From contig JBHYFN010000003.1 in assembly GCA_051859505.1 (NCBI GenBank), positions 1-64,000 of the forward strand: DNA of 64,000 nucleotides. Direction: 5' to 3'. How positions within the stretch are numbered: position 1 is the first letter of the stretch; each line of letters begins with the position of its first letter. The translations under genes were made by a program, and so were the position numbers. This document shows positions 8,089 through 16,815 of this stretch, piece by piece. This stretch comes from JAFIEN01 sp051859505. GTDB lineage: Bacteria > Pseudomonadota > Alphaproteobacteria > Rhodobacterales > Rhodobacteraceae. Under the pieces are notes generated by a model that worked only from the letters and a program-made list of their open reading frames with translations, was not told where the DNA came from and made no database searches.

Positions 8089-9735
8089 TCAGGCATTGCC
8101 CAGCGGCGGCGACAGCTCGCCCGCCAGTTCCCCGAAGAGACGCGCGACGGCCTCGGCGCCCGGGTCGTTGTGGCCCAGCATGCTGCCCTCGGCCAGATAG
8201 CTGGCCCGCCCGGCGCGCGCCCGCGCGATGGTCGCGGTCGCGTTGGCGCCCTTGCGGGCGGCCGCGGCGGCGGCTTCGGGGCCGTTGTGCAACTCGGCCA
8301 AAGCCGGGGCCAGCGCGTCGATCATCGTGCGGTCGCCGGGCCGCGCGCCGCCCACCTGCTGCACCCGGTCAAGGCCCGCGCGCAGCGCGTCGATCGCATT
8401 GGCCCCGCTGGCCGAGGCATCGCCGGCGGCGGCAAAGAAGATCGCGAGCAGCACCCCGGACGATCCGCCCATCGTCTGGCTAAGCTCCAGCCCGATGGCA
8501 CGGTAAAGCTGCGTGTGATCGGCCAGCGGCAGCCGGTCGAGCGCGCCCAGAAGCGCGCGGGCGGCGGTGGCCAAAGTGCTGCCGGTATCGCCGTCGCCGG
8601 ATTTCGCGTCGAGCGTGTTCAGATCGCCCTCGGCCCCGATCAGGACGTTGCAGCACCGCTCGATCAGGGCGCGGGCCGCATCGTTGCGCGAGGGGATCGG
8701 CTGGATCGGCGCAAGGCCGTCTGGCAGCGCGGTGATCGCGATCTCGCCCACCGGGTTGCAGCCGGGCCAGGCCCAGGGCGCGACGGGGGCCTGCAGCGCG
8801 GCCTCGTCAGCCGGGGTCGCGGGGAAGAGCGAGACCGAGAAGCCCTGCATGTCAAGCGAGGTCATCATCGGTGCCGGCCCGATCAGCCAGCGGATCTGCC
8901 CGCCGATGCGCGAACGGATCAGCTCCTCGGCCAGAACCGCCATTTCCAGCGGCGTGGTGCCGCCAAGATTGTTCAGAAGCGCCACATGGGGGCCGGAGGC
9001 GATGTTCGGCGCCAGTCGCTCGATCACCTTGTCCATCGCGTCGCGGGCGCCGGCGAAATCCACCTGCTCGATCCCCGCCTCGCCATGGATGCCAAGGCCA
9101 AGCTCGGCCTTGCCCGGCGCGATGCGGCTTTCCTTCGGCACGCCCGGGATGGTGCAGGTATCCAGCGACATGCCGATGGAAGCGACGCCCTTGATGATCC
9201 GCGTCGCCTCGGCCGTCAGCGTATCAAGGTCGGCCCCCTGTTCGGCCAGCGCGCCCACGATCTTGTGCACGAAGAGCGTCCCCGCCACGCCGCGCGCCTG
9301 CGGCAGGTCGGGCAGGGCAATGTCGTCGTCCACCACGACCATGTTGACCCGCAACCCCTGCGCCCGCGCGCGTTCGGCGGCCAGCCCGAAGTTCAGCCGA
9401 TCGCCGGTGTAGTTCTTCACGATCAACAGGCAGCCCGCCTTGCCCGTGACCGCCAGGATCCCCGCCAGAACCGCATCGACGGACGGAGAGGCAAAGACCT
9501 CGCCACAGACTGCCGCTGTCAGCATCCCCTGCCCCACGAAACCGGCGTGGCTGGGCTCGTGCCCCGACCCGCCGCCCGAGACAAGCGCCACCCGGGACCG
9601 GTCCCAGTCGGTGCGGATCACCACCTTGATATGCGGATAGCCGTCCAGCCGGGCCAGCTTGCCGCCCGATGTGCGCAAAGCCGCGTCGATCGCTTCGGTG
9701 ACCAGCGTTTCCTTGGAATTGATGAATTGTTTCAT
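8089..9735 (-). CDS. dhaK: dihydroxyacetone kinase, fused DhaK-DhaL (ATP-dependent)
   Basis: The 548-residue product joins both halves of the single-chain ATP-dependent kinase. The DhaK part (about 1-330) has GGGSGHEPSH at 54-63 and the substrate-binding His217 in GIHGEAG, which forms a hemiaminal with the ketone. The DhaL part (about 365-548) has the Mg-ATP motif DAKSGDGDTG and SQTMGGSSG. Family members phosphorylate dihydroxyacetone, and some act on erythrulose or related ketoses. It is the last gene of the LacI-regulated ABC operon, 10 bases after the first ATPase gene, which suggests that the imported compound is converted to a short ketose and then phosphorylated. No polyol dehydrogenase is in this operon. 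Confidence 0.92.
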   Translation of the reverse strand: MKQFINSKETLVTEAIDAALRTSGGKLARLDGYPHIKVVIRTDWDRSRVALVSGGGSGHEPSHAGFVGQGMLTAAVCGEVFASPSVDAVLAGILAVTGKAGCLLIVKNYTGDRLNFGLAAERARAQGLRVNMVVVDDDIALPDLPQARGVAGTLFVHKIVGALAEQGADLDTLTAEATRIIKGVASIGMSLDTCTIPGVPKESRIAPGKAELGLGIHGEAGIEQVDFAGARDAMDKVIERLAPNIASGPHVALLNNLGGTTPLEMAVLAEELIRSRIGGQIRWLIGPAPMMTSLDMQGFSVSLFPATPADEAALQAPVAPWAWPGCNPVGEIAITALPDGLAPIQPIPSRNDAARALIERCCNVLIGAEGDLNTLDAKSGDGDTGSTLATAARALLGALDRLPLADHTQLYRAIGLELSQTMGGSSGVLLAIFFAAAGDASASGANAIDALRAGLDRVQQVGGARPGDRTMIDALAPALAELHNGPEAAAAAARKGANATATIARARAGRASYLAEGSMLGHNDPGAEAVARLFGELAGELSPPLGNA

Positions 9736-9745
9736 GTGGTCCTCC

Positions 9746-10741
9746 TCAGGCGATCCGGGCGCCGGATGCGTCGAAATAGAGCGGGTTCTGCGGCTCGACG
9801 GGCAGGATATCGCCCGGGTCGAGCGCGGTATGCACATCGGTCAGCGTCACGATCTCGTGCCCTTCAAGCGTCAGGTGCAGGCGGGTCTGGTCACCCAGAT
9901 GCTCGACCCGGACCACGCTCGCGGGCTTGCCGCTGCCCTGCCGGATATGTTCGGGGCGCAGCGCGATGTTGCGGGCCGCAGAGGGCGCGCCGGGAAAGAG
10001 GTCGGCGGGCAGGACGTTGATCCGGGGCTGGCCCAAGCGGCCCGCGACATAGAGGTTGACCGGATCCTCGTAGATCTCGCGCGGGGTGCCCGCCTGCACG
10101 ATCCGGCCCTGTTCCAGCACGCCAATCCGCGTGGCCATTGTCATCGCCTCGATCTGGTCATGGGTGACATAAAGCAGCGTCGCCCCCAGATCGGCATGGA
10201 TGCGTTTCAGTTCGATGCGCAACTCTGCCCGCAGCTTGGCATCGAGCGAGGACAGCGGCTCGTCCATCAGATAGATCGCCGGATCGCGCACCAGCGCCCG
10301 CCCGATCGAGACGCGCTGCATCTCGCCCCCCGAAAGGGCGGTTGCCTTGTTGTCAAGCTTGTGGGCGATCTGCAGCACCTCGGCCACCTCGGCCACCTTG
10401 CGGCGGATCGCCTCTTCGGGCGTGCGCAGGATGGGCGAGCGGAGGGGGAAGGCAAGGTTTTCGCGCACCGTCATGTGGGGGTAAAGCGAGTATTGCTGGA
10501 ACACCATCGCCACATCGCGCTGGGCGGGCGTCTCCTGCACCACGGATCGCCCGTCGATGCTTATGTCGCCCGTATCGGGCGCCTCGAGCCCCGCGATCAG
10601 GCGCAGCGTCGTGGTCTTGCCCGCGCCGGTGGGGCCCAGCAGCACGACGAATTCGCCATGCGCGATATGCAGCGACAGGTCCTGCACGGCGCGGGTCGCG
10701 CCGAAGGCCTTGGTCACGGCGGAAAGCACCACATCAGCCAT
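9746..10741 (-). CDS. ABC importer ATPase (MalK/UgpC/GlpT-type), first of a pair
   Basis: A 331-residue ABC ATPase: Walker A GPTGAGKTT, Q-loop VFQQYSLYPH, signature LSGGEMQR, Walker B IYLMDEPLSSLD, H-loop YVTHD. A C-terminal TOBE-type domain begins around residue 240. The Walker A lacks the usual SGCG and reads PTGAG, a feature shared with one of the two ATPases in GlpS/GlpT-type importers. It overlaps the next ATPase gene by 8 bases. Two different ATPases in one importer imply a heterodimer, as in the Rhizobium glycerol transporter GlpPQSTV. Confidence 0.9.
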   Translation of the reverse strand: MADVVLSAVTKAFGATRAVQDLSLHIAHGEFVVLLGPTGAGKTTTLRLIAGLEAPDTGDISIDGRSVVQETPAQRDVAMVFQQYSLYPHMTVRENLAFPLRSPILRTPEEAIRRKVAEVAEVLQIAHKLDNKATALSGGEMQRVSIGRALVRDPAIYLMDEPLSSLDAKLRAELRIELKRIHADLGATLLYVTHDQIEAMTMATRIGVLEQGRIVQAGTPREIYEDPVNLYVAGRLGQPRINVLPADLFPGAPSAARNIALRPEHIRQGSGKPASVVRVEHLGDQTRLHLTLEGHEIVTLTDVHTALDPGDILPVEPQNPLYFDASGARIA

Positions 10742-11831
10742 GCGCCAGCACCCCGTCGTTCAACTCGGACCGAAGCGCCCGGCCAGATTGCGCATCGAAC
10801 AGCGTGAGGGTGCGGGGGTTGAAGGCAAGGCCCACCGTCTCGCCCACGCGCGCAGGCTGGTCCGAGGGGATGCGCGCCTTCAGGGTGCCGTTGGGGCTGT
10901 CCACCGTCACGATCTGGGTGGTGCCAAGGTATTCCGTCGCCAGAACCCGGCCCCGATAGCCGCCGTCATCGGTCAGCCGCACGTGTTCGGGGCGCACGCC
11001 CAGCACCATGTCGCCCTCGAACGCCGCGCGCATCGCGGGCACCGCGACGCTCTGGTGATGCAGCGTCACCGCATCGCCCCCCACATCGACCCGGCCGTGA
11101 AAGCGCAGGAAGTTCATCGGCGGCGATCCGATGAAGCCCGCCACGAACAGCGTCGCGGGCTTGTCATAGATATCGCGCGGGGTGCCGAACTGTTCGACAA
11201 CACCGTGGTTCATCACCACGATCTTGTCGCCCATCTGCATCGCCTCAAGCTGATCGTGGGTGACATAGACGGTGGTGGCCCCCATCCGGTCGTGGAGCGC
11301 ACGCAACTCCTCGGCCATCCTTTCGCGGAATTCGGCGTCAAGCGCGCCAAGCGGTTCGTCCATGAGAAAGCACTTGGGGTTGCGCACGATGGCCCGACCA
11401 AGGGCCACGCGCTGCCGGTCGCCGCCCGACAGACCGCCGACAGGGCGGTCGAGGATATCCTCGATCCCGAGGATGCGGGCGACCTCGGCCACCTTCTCGC
11501 GGATCAGGGCACGTGGCATGCCCTGGCTGGCCAGCGGATAGCTGATGTTGCGGCGCACGTTCATGTGCGGATAGAGCGCGAACATCTGGAACACGAAGGC
11601 GATGTCGCGCTGGCTGGCGGGTTTGCGGCCCACCTCCTCGCCGTCGATGTAGATCTGGCCGCTGCTGGGCAGCTCCAGCCCCGCGATCATGCGCAGGGTG
11701 GTGGTCTTGCCGCAGCCCGAGGGGCCGAGCAGCATGAAGAATTCCCCGTCCTCGATCCGGAAGCTCGAGGATTGCACGGCGGTGAAGGCGCCGAATTCCT
11801 TGCGGAGGTTCTCGATGATGATCTCGGCCAT
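10734..11831 (-). CDS. ABC importer ATPase (MalK/UgpC/GlpS-type), second of a pair
   Basis: A 365-residue ATPase starting MAEIIIENLRKEFG: Walker A GPSGCGKTT, Q-loop VFQMFALYPH, signature LSGGDRQR, Walker B CFLMDEPLGALD, H-loop YVTHD, then a TOBE/MalK-like regulatory domain (about 240-365). The start at 11831 was preferred because the upstream in-frame sequence overlaps the 62-residue gene. It lies immediately downstream of that small membrane gene, with 2 bases between them, and upstream of the other ATPase. The pair probably forms a heterodimer on the permeases. Confidence 0.9.
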   Translation of the reverse strand: MAEIIIENLRKEFGAFTAVQSSSFRIEDGEFFMLLGPSGCGKTTTLRMIAGLELPSSGQIYIDGEEVGRKPASQRDIAFVFQMFALYPHMNVRRNISYPLASQGMPRALIREKVAEVARILGIEDILDRPVGGLSGGDRQRVALGRAIVRNPKCFLMDEPLGALDAEFRERMAEELRALHDRMGATTVYVTHDQLEAMQMGDKIVVMNHGVVEQFGTPRDIYDKPATLFVAGFIGSPPMNFLRFHGRVDVGGDAVTLHHQSVAVPAMRAAFEGDMVLGVRPEHVRLTDDGGYRGRVLATEYLGTTQIVTVDSPNGTLKARIPSDQPARVGETVGLAFNPRTLTLFDAQSGRALRSELNDGVLAHG

Positions 11832-11833
11832 TG

Positions 11834-12022
11834 TCAGTCCGGGAAATGGCTGACGATGATGAACATCACCGTGCCGGTCAGTGTGACGGGAAAGGACCAG
11901 GTGAAGGCCCAAAGGGCGAAGGGCTGCATCAGCATGAACACGCCCAGCCCGATCAGGAGGGTGGCGACCATTTCCCACGGGCCGCGGCGCAGGCGGATCA
12001 GGCCGTTCAGGAACCCGGTCAT
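11834..12022 (-). CDS. 62-residue two-helix membrane protein of the ABC operon
   Basis: The product is small and hydrophobic, with two likely transmembrane helices (about residues 18-37 and 40-58) after a basic N-terminus (LIRLRRG). It starts with ATGA overlapping the stop of the permease gene and ends two bases before the ATPase start, so it is tightly embedded in the operon. Small membrane proteins occur at this position in Rhizobium-type glycerol and polyol ABC operons. Its exact role is unknown; an accessory of the permease complex is likely. Confidence 0.75.
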   Translation of the reverse strand: MTGFLNGLIRLRRGPWEMVATLLIGLGVFMLMQPFALWAFTWSFPVTLTGTVMFIIVSHFPD

Positions 12023-12957
12023 TTGCGCACCGCCCCGAAGGTGATCCCGCGCAACAGGTGCTTGCGCAGAAGGATCGTGAAGACCATGACCGGCACGAGG
12101 AAAATCGTCGCCCCCGCCGCCACCGCCGGCCAGTCGCGCCCGGTCACACCGATGATCGTGGGGATGAAGGGCGGCGCCGTCTGCGCATTGCCCGAGGTCA
12201 GAAGCACCGCGAAGGCATATTCGTTCCAGGCGAAGATCAGGCAGAAGATCGCGGTCGAGGCGATGCCCGTCGCCGCCTGCGGCAGCACCACCTTCACGAA
12301 GGCCTGAAACCGGGTATAGCCGTCGATCAGGGCCGCTTCCTCGTATTCGCGGGGGATCTCGTCGATGAAACCCTTGAGCAACCAGACCGCCAGCGACAGG
12401 TTCACCGCCGTGTAAAGCAGGATCATGCCCGCATGCGTGTCCGACAGGCCGATGGCCCGGAACATCAGGAAGATCGGGATCGCCACCGCGATGGGCGGCA
12501 TCATCCGGGTCGAGAGGATGAAGAACATCAGATCGTCCTTCAAGGGCACCCGGAAGCGGGAAAAGGCATAGGCCGCCAGCGTGCCCAGCACCACCGACAG
12601 GAAGGTCGAGCCAAAGCCGATGATGACCGAGTTCATGAACCTCTCGCCAAAGCGCGAGGGGCCGCTGATGATCAGGCCCTTGTCATGGACGATCTGCTCG
12701 TACCAGGTGGAGGGCGGGTTCTCGGCCAGCTGCTCGGCCGAGGCGCGGTTCTGGACGGTGAAGAGGTTGACGTAACCTTCCAGCGTGGGGTCGAAAAACA
12801 CCTTGGGCGGATAGGCGATGGCGTCGTTGGTGGATTTGAACCCGGTCGCCATGATCCACAGCAGCGGCAGCAGCGTGATCAGCGCATAGGTCACGACCAG
12901 CAGCCCGGCGGTCCATTTCATGCCGCGCGAGGGTTCGGTGATGGAATAGCTACTCAT
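12019..12957 (-). CDS. ABC sugar/polyol permease, MalG-type
   Basis: A 312-residue inner-membrane permease with about six helices. After helix 1 (residues about 15-35) comes a periplasmic loop, and the EAA motif appears as EEAALIDGYTRFQAFVKVVLP near residue 210, the coupling site to the ATPase. It ends GAVRK. The ATG at 12957 overlaps the upstream permease stop. It pairs with the 12954-13901 protein to make the channel. Confidence 0.9.
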   Translation of the reverse strand: MSSYSITEPSRGMKWTAGLLVVTYALITLLPLLWIMATGFKSTNDAIAYPPKVFFDPTLEGYVNLFTVQNRASAEQLAENPPSTWYEQIVHDKGLIISGPSRFGERFMNSVIIGFGSTFLSVVLGTLAAYAFSRFRVPLKDDLMFFILSTRMMPPIAVAIPIFLMFRAIGLSDTHAGMILLYTAVNLSLAVWLLKGFIDEIPREYEEAALIDGYTRFQAFVKVVLPQAATGIASTAIFCLIFAWNEYAFAVLLTSGNAQTAPPFIPTIIGVTGRDWPAVAAGATIFLVPVMVFTILLRKHLLRGITFGAVRK

Positions 12958-13901
12958 CGGTTCTTCACCCGGTTCAGCGCCTTCACATAGATCGAGGCGA
13001 GGCCGAAGACGGTGACGAACAGGATCACCGCATAGGCCGAGGAATAGCCCGTGCGCCATTTCTCGAACGCTTCGCGCTTGAGGTTGATCGAGGTAAGCTC
13101 GGTCGTCGATCCCGGGCCGCCTCCGGTCAGGAGGACGACAAGGTCGAACATCTTGAAATTCTCGATCCCGCGGAACAGCACGGCAAGCATCAGGAACGGC
13201 AGGACCATCGGCAGGGTGATCGTCCAGAACTGCCGCCATTTCGACGCGCGATCGCATTCCGCCGCCTCGTAGATCGACTCCGGGATCGAGCGCAGCCCGG
13301 CCAGACAGATCAGCATGACGAAGGGCGTCCACATCCATGTGTCGACGATGACGATGGACCAGGGCGCAAGGCGCACATCCCCGATCATCGAAAAGCTGGC
13401 CGGGTCGACCCCGCTGAAGAAGCCGACGATGTAATTGAAGATGCCGATCTGCGGCTGATAGAGGAAGGTCCAGAAATTCCCCACCACGGCGGGCGAGAGC
13501 ATCATCGGCAGCACGATGATCGTCGTCCACAGGTCGTTGCCGCGGAACTTCTGGTTGATCAGCCAGGCCAGCGCGAAGCCGATCACCACCTGCAAAACCA
13601 GCGTCCAGAACAGGAAATGCGCCGTGGCCTGCATCGTCTGCCAGATCTCGGGATCGTTCAGGATGCGCTGGTAGTTGCGCAGGCCGACCCATTCGACCTC
13701 GGCCCCCGGGCGGTTGGCGCGGTAATTGGTGAAACTCAGGTAGATCGTCCAGATCAGCGGAAAGATGTTGACCGCCAGCAGAAGCACCACCGTCGGCCCG
13801 ATAAAGACCCAGGCGATGGCGCGGTCCGACAGGCCGCGGATGCGGCGGGCCACGCGGGGCGGGGTCGCCTTGGCGGCGCGATCAATCATTGTCTCGGACA
13901 T
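12954..13901 (-). CDS. ABC sugar/polyol permease, MalF-type
   Basis: A 315-residue permease with a cytoplasmic N-terminus, a first helix around residues 30-52 (WVFIGPTVVLLLAVNIFPLIW), and an EAA-type motif, EAAECDRASKWRQFWTITLP, near residue 215. A GGGPG loop near residue 265 is typical of MalF-type subunits. It is the first permease downstream of the binding-protein gene, separated from it by a hairpin-bearing 98-base gap. Confidence 0.9.
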   Translation of the reverse strand: MSETMIDRAAKATPPRVARRIRGLSDRAIAWVFIGPTVVLLLAVNIFPLIWTIYLSFTNYRANRPGAEVEWVGLRNYQRILNDPEIWQTMQATAHFLFWTLVLQVVIGFALAWLINQKFRGNDLWTTIIVLPMMLSPAVVGNFWTFLYQPQIGIFNYIVGFFSGVDPASFSMIGDVRLAPWSIVIVDTWMWTPFVMLICLAGLRSIPESIYEAAECDRASKWRQFWTITLPMVLPFLMLAVLFRGIENFKMFDLVVLLTGGGPGSTTELTSINLKREAFEKWRTGYSSAYAVILFVTVFGLASIYVKALNRVKNR

Positions 13902-13950
13902 GAGACATCCTTCCGGCGAGGCGGGCGTCGGTCAAGCACGGGTGAAAGGG

Positions 13951-13981
13951 GCCGGGCGCCCCGGGACGGGGGGCGCCCGGC
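13951..13981 (-). terminator. GC hairpin between binding-protein and permease genes
   Basis: A perfect 12-bp stem, GCCGGGCGCCCC (13951-13962) and GGGGCGCCCGGC (13970-13981), with a 7-base loop, starting 18 bases after the binding-protein stop. There is no U-tract. It probably raises the binding-protein to permease ratio by partial termination or 3' protection. Confidence 0.65.
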
Positions 13982-13999
13982 AGGGATCGGGCTTCGGGA

Positions 14000-15325
14000 T
14001 CAGAGCTTGCCGTCGTCCTCGAAAACCTCGATCCAGTCCGCAACCAGCGCATCCAGCGCTTCCTGCGCCGTGCCCTCGCCCGCCACCACGTAGCGGTGGA
14101 CGCGGTTCTGCATCGCCAGCAGCAGCTCGGCATAGGTCGGCTCGGCCCAGAAGTCCTGGACGATGGCCATGCTGTCGAGGAAGGTCTGGGCATAGGGCTG
14201 GCTCTCGGCAAAGCCCTCGGCCTCGACCACCGCATTCAGGGCCGAGAAGCCGCCAAGCTCCCACCAGCGGCTTTGCACTTCGGGCTGGGCGAACCAGGCG
14301 ATGTATTCCAGCGCGGCGTCCACGTTCTGCGAATAGGACACGACCGAGATGCCCTGGCCGCCAAGCTGGGCGAAATGGCCAGCCGGGCCGGGCGGGTTGG
14401 TGAAATAGCCCGACACATCGCCGCCGACCTCGGCATCGGAATCCACACCCGGCCAGATGAAGGCAAAGTTCATGTGCAGCGCCGCCTGGCCCGAGCGATA
14501 GGCATCCATCGTTTCGGACATGTACCAGTCGGACGATCCCGGCGGGGTGCAGCATTCGTAAAGCTCGCGGTAGAACTCCAGCCCCTCGACCGCGCCGGCG
14601 GAATTGACATAGCCGTCGATGTCATAGGGATTGTCCGGGCTGCCGTAGGTGAAGCCGTAGTTGTAAAGGACGTTGGTCACGCCCATGGTGATCCCTTCAG
14701 AGCCGCGCTCGGTGTAAAGCGCGGCGCCATAGACCGTGACCCCGTCGATCTCGCGTCCCTGAAAGAACCGGGCGATGTCCATCAGCTCGGCCAGCGTCGC
14801 CGGCACGTCAAGCGGGCGGCCGTGAAGCTCCTGGAATTCGGCCTGCAGATCCTCGCGCTCGAACCAGTCGCGGCGATAGGTCCAGCCCACCACATCGGCG
14901 AAGGCGGGCAGCGCCCAGTAATTCGGCGTGCCCTTGGGCCATTCGGCATAGCCCTCGACGGTGGCGGGGATGAAGGCATCCATGCTGATGCCCTGTTCGT
15001 CGAAGAAATCGTTGAGCTGGATGTAATGGCCGGATTCGGCGGCCAGCCCGATCCACTGACTGTCACCGATCATCAGGTCGCACAGCTGCCCGCGCGAGTT
15101 CAGCTCGTTCAGCATCCGGTCGGCAAAGCTGGTCCAGGGCACGAATTCAAAGCTCATCGAATGGCCGGTCTGCGCCTCGAAATCGCGCGACAGCTCGATC
15201 AGCGCATTCGCCGGATCCCATGCCGCCCAGCACAGCGTCAGATCGGCCGCCTGCGCGCCAGTTGCGCCCATACCCGCCATGCCGGCCAGGGCCGTGGCGG
15301 CCAGGAATTGAGTCTTTCTGGTCAT
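14000..15325 (-). CDS. periplasmic sugar/polyol-binding protein of ABC importer
   Basis: The 441-residue protein begins with a Sec signal (MTRKTQFLAATALAG...GAQAA) and has the family-1 extracellular solute-binding fold: an opening strand DLTLCWAAWDPANAL, MIGDSQWIGLAAESGHY near residue 85, the hinge-type KGTPNYWALPAFADV, and C-terminal PEVQSRWWELGG. Several Trp/Tyr residues in the middle suit a carbohydrate or polyol ligand. The start is the Met before the signal peptide. It is the first structural gene after lacI, and a near-perfect palindrome lies about 75 bases upstream. The ligand is unknown; the downstream dihydroxyacetone kinase argues for a polyol or ketose. Confidence 0.88.
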   Translation of the reverse strand: MTRKTQFLAATALAGMAGMGATGAQAADLTLCWAAWDPANALIELSRDFEAQTGHSMSFEFVPWTSFADRMLNELNSRGQLCDLMIGDSQWIGLAAESGHYIQLNDFFDEQGISMDAFIPATVEGYAEWPKGTPNYWALPAFADVVGWTYRRDWFEREDLQAEFQELHGRPLDVPATLAELMDIARFFQGREIDGVTVYGAALYTERGSEGITMGVTNVLYNYGFTYGSPDNPYDIDGYVNSAGAVEGLEFYRELYECCTPPGSSDWYMSETMDAYRSGQAALHMNFAFIWPGVDSDAEVGGDVSGYFTNPPGPAGHFAQLGGQGISVVSYSQNVDAALEYIAWFAQPEVQSRWWELGGFSALNAVVEAEGFAESQPYAQTFLDSMAIVQDFWAEPTYAELLLAMQNRVHRYVVAGEGTAQEALDALVADWIEVFEDDGKL

Positions 15326-15400
15326 TGCGTCGTTCCTCCCATGATGTCGGCCTCTTCCGCGACCGATCGCCACCTCGCTCCCGAGTGGATGGCACTGTGT

Positions 15401-15422
15401 AAATGAGGAACGTACATCATTT
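15401..15422 (-). promoter_or_regulatory. LacI-family operator upstream of the polyol ABC operon
   Basis: A 22-bp imperfect palindrome centred on CG, with half sites AAATGAGGAAC and GTACATCATTT; 9 of 11 positions match by symmetry. This is the classic LacI-family architecture. On the coding strand the end of the site overlaps a TTGAAA hexamer (15420-15425), a plausible -35 box, so binding would block the promoter of the binding-protein gene. The lacI gene is directly upstream. Confidence 0.65.
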
Positions 15423-15504
15423 CAAGCCTCAATTTTCGGCACCCCGTTTCGGGCTGCCTAGAAAGGGTCCGGCCGCGGGCGGCGTGGTCGCGCCGCCGGG
15501 GTGG

Positions 15505-16530
15505 TCAGGGAAGGTTCTCGCGCATCACGATCTCGATCCGGATACGCTCCTGCGCCTCGAAGATCGGCAGGCGATCGGCAAGGTTGCGCAGCACGCGCAG
15601 GGCGCTGCGCACCAGGTGCCCCACATTCTGCGCGATCACGGCGTCGATCTCGTTCGACACGAGCGCGGCCCGCGTGGGCGGAGTCAGCTCATGCATGATG
15701 ACGGCCATTTCGCCGGCACGCGCGCTGCGCCGCAGGGCGCGCAGCACCGCCAGATTGCCCGATCCCATCGAATAGATCCCGGCAATCGCCGGACGCCGCA
15801 GCAAGAGGCCGAACACCGTCTCTTCCATCCGCTCGGGATCGTCGAAGGATTCGACCGTGGGCAGGACGGTCAGACCTCGGAAATCCTCGGCCATCACCGT
15901 ATCGAACCCCAGCCGCCTCTCGAGGCTGTCGCGCGAGCGCATGGAGTTTGTCACGACCAGTATCTCGCCGTCTTTCCTGATGAATTTCCCCATCAACAGG
16001 GCCGCCGTGCGGCCCGCCGTGACGCTGTCGATCCCCACGAAGAAATCGCAAGGGCTGTTCGGAAGCCCCGAGACAAGCGCCACGATGGCCAGCCCGTCAC
16101 GCTTGAGCCGGGCCACGGCGTCGCGCACCTGGGGGGTTTCGGGAACCATCAGCGCAACCCCGTCCAGCACCTTGCGATCCAGCGACAGAAGGGTGCGGAC
16201 AATGGCATGGGGATCGTTGACCGGCACGGATACGACCTTCAGCACCACCCTGTCGGCCAGCTGCGAGGAATAGGCCTCGCGCAGGGCCGTGCGCAGCGAG
16301 GCGGCGAATTGCCCCGATCCCTCGGGCAGGACGAAGGCAAAGCTGTACTGCCGCTGCCGCGCAAGATTGGCGGCCGAGGTGTCGCGCACATAGCCGATCC
16401 GCTCGATGGCCTGCTGCACCTTTTCAATGGTCTTCTGGCGCACCCCGGCCCGGGCATTCAGCACGCGATCAACCGTTGCCAGGCTGACCCCTGCCTCGCG
16501 GGCGATGTCGTGGACGGTTGGTTTGGTCAC
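15505..16530 (-). CDS. LacI-family transcriptional regulator
   Basis: A 341-residue regulator. Residues 5-25 (TVHDIAREAGVSLATVDRVLN) are the LacI helix-turn-helix, followed by a hinge region and a periplasmic-binding-like effector domain (about 62-341). The start is GTG at 16530 with GGAGG six bases upstream. It lies upstream of, and in the same direction as, the ABC/kinase operon, and the intervening 179 bases contain a palindromic site. The hinge helix reads YVRDTSAANLARQR, close to the usual YxPxxxAxxL pattern but without the Pro. It is probably a repressor relieved by the transported compound or its product. Confidence 0.9.
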   Translation of the reverse strand: MTKPTVHDIAREAGVSLATVDRVLNARAGVRQKTIEKVQQAIERIGYVRDTSAANLARQRQYSFAFVLPEGSGQFAASLRTALREAYSSQLADRVVLKVVSVPVNDPHAIVRTLLSLDRKVLDGVALMVPETPQVRDAVARLKRDGLAIVALVSGLPNSPCDFFVGIDSVTAGRTAALLMGKFIRKDGEILVVTNSMRSRDSLERRLGFDTVMAEDFRGLTVLPTVESFDDPERMEETVFGLLLRRPAIAGIYSMGSGNLAVLRALRRSARAGEMAVIMHELTPPTRAALVSNEIDAVIAQNVGHLVRSALRVLRNLADRLPIFEAQERIRIEIVMRENLP

Positions 16531-16815
16531 GGCATACCTCCGGCTGCCCCAGACTATCCGCCTGGCTGAGGCACGTCAATCAACCCGACCCTCTGGGCAG
16601 GGCCCTGCGCCGCCCCGGCCGCCGCGCGGCAGGGGACAAGGCGTCCTGCAGGTCCGGCGCTTTCCATCCGCGGGCATCGTTCGTCGTTGCGCAAGGGGAT
16701 GATCTCAAGTCAGTATGCCTCGAGGCCAGCGTCGCCCTGTTCGCGCTCCGTCAAGCTGGCAGGACGGCTTGCGGGCCGGGACGGCGTGCAAGGCGGCGCC
16801 GGAGGGGAGCCGGAT

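Noticed and set aside
7702..10020. 772-codon plus-strand open frame across the kinase gene
   Set aside because: It runs antisense to a clear DhaK-DhaL kinase and across the SH3 lipoprotein in another frame; no motifs.
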